This document shows, one piece after another, positions 5,188 to 7,916 of a stretch of DNA of 7,916 nt. The DNA lies in assembly GCA_041588495.1 (NCBI GenBank), contig JBFGWM010000129.1, forward strand, positions 1 through 7,916. The letters are read 5' to 3'. The first letter of the stretch is position 1. The number at the start of each line of letters is the position of its first letter. Under the pieces are notes generated by a model. It was not told the origin of the DNA. It was given only the letters and a program-made list of their open reading frames with translations, and searched no databases. Position numbers and translations under genes: made by a program. Source of the DNA: JBFGWM01 sp041588495. GTDB taxonomy: Bacteria; Pseudomonadota; Gammaproteobacteria; Pseudomonadales; JBFGWM01.

Positions 5188-6243
5188 ATGACTCCTGACG
5201 TCCCCGGCGACGCAAACCCGTCCACGACCGCGGAAACCGGCGGCTACGTGACGCTCGCCTACGTGAACTCCCTGGTCGACTACCTGCGCAGCCAGGGACA
5301 TGACCCCGCCACGATTCTCGCACCCGCCGGCTTCAACCCCGAGGGCCGCGACCAGAACCGGGAACGCATCCCGGTCCTGCTCTGGGTCGAACTGCTGCGG
5401 GTGTCCGCGGAGGCCACCGGCGACGACTGCCTGGGCTTGCACGTGGGCGAGTCCATCAAGCCGGGGCACTGGGGCGTGCTCGGCTACGTGACCATGAACT
5501 GCGACACCCTGGGCGACGCGGTGGAACGCCTGTTCCGCTACGAGAAACTGGTCGGCGACGTCAGCCGCTCGACGCTGGACGTCCACGGCGACCTCGTCGA
5601 ACTCCACGTGCGCTCACCGATCCGCCCCCACCCGCCGCGCCAGCTCGCGGAACTGGTGCTGGCGGCATGGGTCAGCTACGGGCGCTGGATCGGCGGCCTG
5701 CAGGCACAGCCGTCGCGCATCCGCTTCCAGCACCCGGCGCCCGCCGACACCGGCGAGCACCAGCGCCTGTTCGGCTGCCCGGTGGACTTCGGCGAGGATT
5801 CGACCTCGGTGACCTTCCCGGTGACCTACCTCGACCTGGAACTGGTGCAGGCCGACCCGGACATGCGCGCGATGCTGGACGACAAGGCGCGCCAGCAGCT
5901 GGAACTGATCGAAGAGGAGGACGAGTTCCTGTCCGGCGTACGCGCCGCCCTGCAGCAGGTCATCCCCGGCGGCCACCCGACCCTGGCGACGCTGGCCGGC
6001 CATCTCGACATGTCGCCGCGCACCCTGCAACGACGCCTGGAACAGCACGACCAGACCTTCCAGAAACTGCTCGACGAAACGCGCTGCCAGCTCGCCCTGC
6101 ACTATTTCCGGACCGGCGGCGACAGCCTCATCGACGTCGCGTTCCTGCTCGGTTACTCGGAACAAAGTGCCTTCCAGCGCGCATTCCGGCGCTGGACCGG
6201 CAAGACCCCGGGGCGTTACCGGAAATCCCTGCGCAGCGACTGA
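5188..6243 (+). CDS. AraC-family transcriptional regulator with arabinose-binding-type sensor domain
   Basis: A 351-residue DNA-binding regulator. Residues about 20-225 resemble the Arabinose_bd domain found in OruR/ArgR/GadX-type AraC proteins, including the GHWGVLGY stretch (93-100). The C-terminal part is a classic AraC double helix-turn-helix: first HTH at about 265-286 (LATLAGHLDMSPRTLQRRL), second at about 314-336 (LIDVAFLLGYSEQSAFQRAF), then the family signature GKTPGRYRK (338-346). The ATG at 5188 must be close to the true start because an in-frame TAG lies at 5182-5184. No Shine-Dalgarno site is visible just upstream, so translation may be weak or the transcript nearly leaderless. 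It is divergent from the SRPBCC gene, which suggests it regulates that gene and itself. In related members the effector is a small metabolite sensed by the N-terminal domain; here it is unknown. Confidence 0.9.
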   Translation: MTPDVPGDANPSTTAETGGYVTLAYVNSLVDYLRSQGHDPATILAPAGFNPEGRDQNRERIPVLLWVELLRVSAEATGDDCLGLHVGESIKPGHWGVLGYVTMNCDTLGDAVERLFRYEKLVGDVSRSTLDVHGDLVELHVRSPIRPHPPRQLAELVLAAWVSYGRWIGGLQAQPSRIRFQHPAPADTGEHQRLFGCPVDFGEDSTSVTFPVTYLDLELVQADPDMRAMLDDKARQQLELIEEEDEFLSGVRAALQQVIPGGHPTLATLAGHLDMSPRTLQRRLEQHDQTFQKLLDETRCQLALHYFRTGGDSLIDVAFLLGYSEQSAFQRAFRRWTGKTPGRYRKSLRSD

Positions 6244-6290
6244 CCCGCCGCCACCCCACGCCGACCCGCGCTGTCGCGCGACCCCCGTGG

Positions 6291-6309
6291 CCCCGGCTTC
6301 AGCCCGGGG
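6291..6309. terminator. Weak hairpin between convergent genes
   Basis: CCCCGG (6291-6296) can pair with CCGGGG (6304-6309); an inner GGC-TTCA-GCC stem with one bulged C is an alternative fold. It lies in the 71-base space between the stop codons of the AraC-family and REC-GGDEF genes, where a bidirectional terminator would be expected. No T run follows on either strand, so the call is weak. Confidence 0.3.
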
Positions 6310-6314
6310 GCTCG

Positions 6315-7310
6315 TCAGTGCATGCGGCCGCCGACGATCTCGTGCTCGAACAGGATCGGGTCGAACAGGATGCAGTTGTCGACGCTGCCGGGGGTGCTGC
6401 TGTTGAGCGCCACGTCCGCGGCGAACAGCAGCTTGTTGGCGTCCTCGTCGACATTGATGTTGTCGACGTGTTCCGGGTACAGGCTGAGACCCACGGTGGC
6501 GCTCACGCGCAACTCGGTGCGCTTGCCACCCACGGGGAGATCCACCGTCACCGGCCGCGTCAGGTACTCGTGCATGCGGTCGACGATCGCCGGGCGGGTC
6601 GTTTCACGGATGTTCTCGAAGATGGCCACGAAATGGTTCTCGCGGAAGCGGGCCACCACGTCCGACTCGCGGATGTGCTCCCGGAAGCGGTCGCCAATCT
6701 CGTGCAGCACGCGCTCGCAGGCGGAATATCCGAACACCTCGGCGATCAGGGGGAAATCATGGAACATGAAACTGGCAATGCAGAAGCGCTCGCGGCGCCG
6801 GCGCGCCGAGACCACCGAGTAACGCAGGCGCTCGATGAAGGCGAGACGGTTGAACAGCCCGGTGGAGCGGTCGCGCAGGATGTCCTGCTCGCTGTAATTG
6901 AGCTTCTGCGTGCGCTCAAAGGAGAACAGGATCGAACGTCCCAGGGCGTCGAGGTAGTCGGCGCGCTTCACCAGGAAATCCTGTACGCCGCCGCGAATGG
7001 CCTCGACGCCCGTACCGGACTCCCGGCCCGCAGTGACGCCAATGATGGTGACGTGGGGCAGACGGCACTGGATCTCCTCGACCAGGCGCACACCCGTGGC
7101 GCCCGGAAGCGCCAGGTTGACCACGATCACGTCGGGGGCATACTTGGCCAGCACGCCGGAAAGCTCCGCATGACTGCGCGCACGACGAAAATTGAGGGCC
7201 AGTTCCGGCATTCGCGCAGGCAGACCCTCGATCACCTCCCGGGCATCGGCATCGTTGTCCTCCACCACGAGGACGTCGAGCTTGCGGACCAGGGCCGCGG
7301 GTTCGGGCAA
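6315..7310 (-). CDS. Receiver-GGDEF protein with both active sites degenerate
   Basis: A 331-residue cytoplasmic protein. The receiver domain (about 11-130) keeps the acidic pair E17-D18, T93 and K115, but the phospho-acceptor position is Asn (N65, in VVNLALPG) instead of Asp. The second domain (about 143-320) is clearly GGDEF-like: DRSTGLFNR (147-155) matches DxLTGLxNR, and GLSLYPE (274-280) and the C-terminal helix AADVAL (297-302) fit. However, the signature is R223-E224-N225-H226-F227 instead of GGDEF, the first metal Asp aligns with M182, and the GH and GD of the substrate region are GY and CE. It should therefore neither be phosphorylated in the usual way nor make cyclic di-GMP, and more likely works by binding proteins or nucleotide. 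There is no EAL domain. Translation starts at TTG, supported by GGAGG (7322-7318) 7 bases upstream. It is convergent with the AraC-family gene. Confidence 0.88.
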   Translation of the reverse strand: MPEPAALVRKLDVLVVEDNDADAREVIEGLPARMPELALNFRRARSHAELSGVLAKYAPDVIVVNLALPGATGVRLVEEIQCRLPHVTIIGVTAGRESGTGVEAIRGGVQDFLVKRADYLDALGRSILFSFERTQKLNYSEQDILRDRSTGLFNRLAFIERLRYSVVSARRRRERFCIASFMFHDFPLIAEVFGYSACERVLHEIGDRFREHIRESDVVARFRENHFVAIFENIRETTRPAIVDRMHEYLTRPVTVDLPVGGKRTELRVSATVGLSLYPEHVDNINVDEDANKLLFAADVALNSSTPGSVDNCILFDPILFEHEIVGGRMH

Positions 7311-7317
7311 GGCAGGG

Positions 7318-7322
7318 CCTCC
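7318..7322 (-). promoter_or_regulatory. Shine-Dalgarno supporting a TTG start
   Basis: GGAGG on the minus strand stands 7 bases before TTG at 7310-7308. The spacing is ideal and the receiver domain begins about ten residues later, so TTG is the likely initiation codon of the REC-GGDEF gene. Confidence 0.65.
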
Positions 7323-7398
7323 GGATACAGGCAGAGCCTGGGTGACGTGGCGCGGCCCCGCGTTCGGACCCGCAACCAGGCGTCAAGGATTACCTACC

Positions 7399-7404
7399 AC
7401 TATA
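7399..7404 (-). promoter_or_regulatory. Possible -10 box for the REC-GGDEF gene
   Basis: TATAGT on the minus strand (five of six to TATAAT) lies about 90 bases upstream of the TTG start, in the space after the nuclease gene. The -35 region is GC-rich and poor. It is the only reasonable -10 candidate seen in this spacer. Confidence 0.25.
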
Positions 7405-7419
7405 GATGAGGGGTCCGGC

Positions 7420-7433
7420 CCCGCCACGGCGGG
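7420..7433. repeat. Short hairpin just after the nuclease gene
   Basis: CCCGC (7420-7424) and GCGGG (7429-7433) form a 5-bp stem with loop CACG, starting 9 bases beyond the nuclease stop codon. It may help end that transcript, but no T run follows on the minus strand, so it is not a clear intrinsic terminator. Confidence 0.3.
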
Positions 7434-7441
7434 TCACCCGG

Positions 7442-7916
7442 TCAGGGTTCCGGCGACCACGACCACTCGCGCCAGGCACTCAGCGCAGGAAACCACAGTC
7501 CCAGCTTCACCGGGCGTGGATCCATGGCGTGCAGGAGACGCGCGTAGGTCTCCAGTTGCGGGCGGTGGCGCACCTGTTCCTCGTCCAGGAACGTATCCAG
7601 CCCGGCGCCGGCATGGGTTCCGGTCTTGTAATCGACGATCCAGCGCACGCCATCCGCATCGACGAAGGTGCGGTCAACGGAGAAACGGCGCAGTTCGCCA
7701 TCCACCAGCCCGGACAGCGCGTACTCGTTGCGGGCATCCGTATGGCCGGCGTCGAGAATCCAGCGGCCGCGTTCGTGTTCGCAGGTGTTACGCAGGGCCG
7801 TCACCACCGCCGCAACGCCATCGTCCAGTTCCCCCTCGGCAAGGCCCTCGGCCTGCAGCGCCTGGCGCGCCCAATCCTCCAGGCCCGCCGGCTCGCGGCC
7901 TTGCCCTGCGACCGAG
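7442..7916 (-). CDS. PD-(D/E)XK nuclease C-terminus of an AddA/RecB/UvrD-type helicase-nuclease (5' part outside window)
   Basis: The frame stays open to the right edge, giving the last 157 residues of a larger protein. Counting from the first whole codon at 7915, it shows the RecB-family nuclease motifs in order: Glu in ARNEYALSG (E64), the DR motif (D81-R82), the catalytic DYKTG (D95, K97) and the QLETY motif (Q120, Y124). These are the metal-binding and catalytic residues of the exonuclease domain that degrades DNA ends in double-strand break repair. The best guess is the C-terminal nuclease domain of a UvrD-like helicase (AddA- or RecB-like) because such proteins end this way; a stand-alone PD-(D/E)XK nuclease, or an AddB-type protein, cannot be excluded without the missing part. 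The catalytic residues are intact. The stop is at 7442-7444 and the gene is upstream of, and on the same strand as, the REC-GGDEF gene. Confidence 0.8.
   Translation of the reverse strand, partial: SVAGQGREPAGLEDWARQALQAEGLAEGELDDGVAAVVTALRNTCEHERGRWILDAGHTDARNEYALSGLVDGELRRFSVDRTFVDADGVRWIVDYKTGTHAGAGLDTFLDEEQVRHRPQLETYARLLHAMDPRPVKLGLWFPALSAWREWSWSPEP

Noticed and set aside
7381..7386. TTGACG on the minus strand as a -35 box for the REC-GGDEF gene
   Set aside because: No -10-like hexamer lies 16-19 bases downstream; that stretch is GC-rich.
5667..7409. 580-codon plus-strand open frame over the AraC and REC-GGDEF genes
   Set aside because: It overlaps a clear AraC DNA-binding domain in another frame and then runs antisense to the REC-GGDEF gene; composition is that of a GC shadow.

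Overview
The window is GC-rich DNA with dense, strongly codon-biased genes and well-formed Shine-Dalgarno sites. It looks like chromosomal DNA of a free-living proteobacterium, most likely a gammaproteobacterium. That assignment rests on the gene types (an RND exporter paired with a YCF48-type propeller, an AraC regulator of the arabinose-binding-domain-2 type, a REC-GGDEF protein and a UvrD/RecB-type nuclease C-terminus) and is an inference. I see no tRNA, rRNA, insertion sequence, CRISPR array or phage gene.

Layout from left to right. Positions 1-233 hold a GC-rich hairpin at the edge (1-26) and a textbook intrinsic terminator (189-216). A minus-strand pair follows: a periplasmic seven-bladed YCF48/BNR-repeat protein (2931-4079, transcribed first) and an 874-residue RND/MMPL-type inner-membrane transporter (234-2858). 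Upstream of the pair is a 530-base gene-free stretch, more AT-rich in part. It contains a good match to a sigma-54 (-24/-12) promoter, several inverted repeats, and an 11-bp perfect GC stem whose loop, read on the minus strand, carries CUCCUCCC, an anti-Shine-Dalgarno motif. Next come a minus-strand SRPBCC (START-like) small-ligand protein (4610-5080) and a divergent AraC-family regulator (5188-6243). The 107-bp spacer between them carries two CTAG-containing palindromic boxes. Convergent with the regulator is a receiver-GGDEF protein (6315-7310) in which both the phospho-acceptor and the GGDEF signature are lost. The right edge holds the C-terminal end of a PD-(D/E)XK nuclease of the AddA/RecB/UvrD type (7442 to the edge), cut off by the window.

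How the parts may work together: the propeller and the RND protein almost certainly form one export or lipid-handling unit. The AraC regulator probably controls itself and/or the SRPBCC gene. The SRPBCC protein is a hydrophobic-ligand protein, which fits a lipid or hydrophobic-compound theme, but no substrate can be read from the sequence. The REC-GGDEF and nuclease genes look like unrelated neighbours.

The points most worth following up are the possible sigma-54-driven small RNA or structured leader with an anti-Shine-Dalgarno loop (about 4317-4424), and the doubly degenerate REC-GGDEF protein, which may act as a signalling platform rather than an enzyme.
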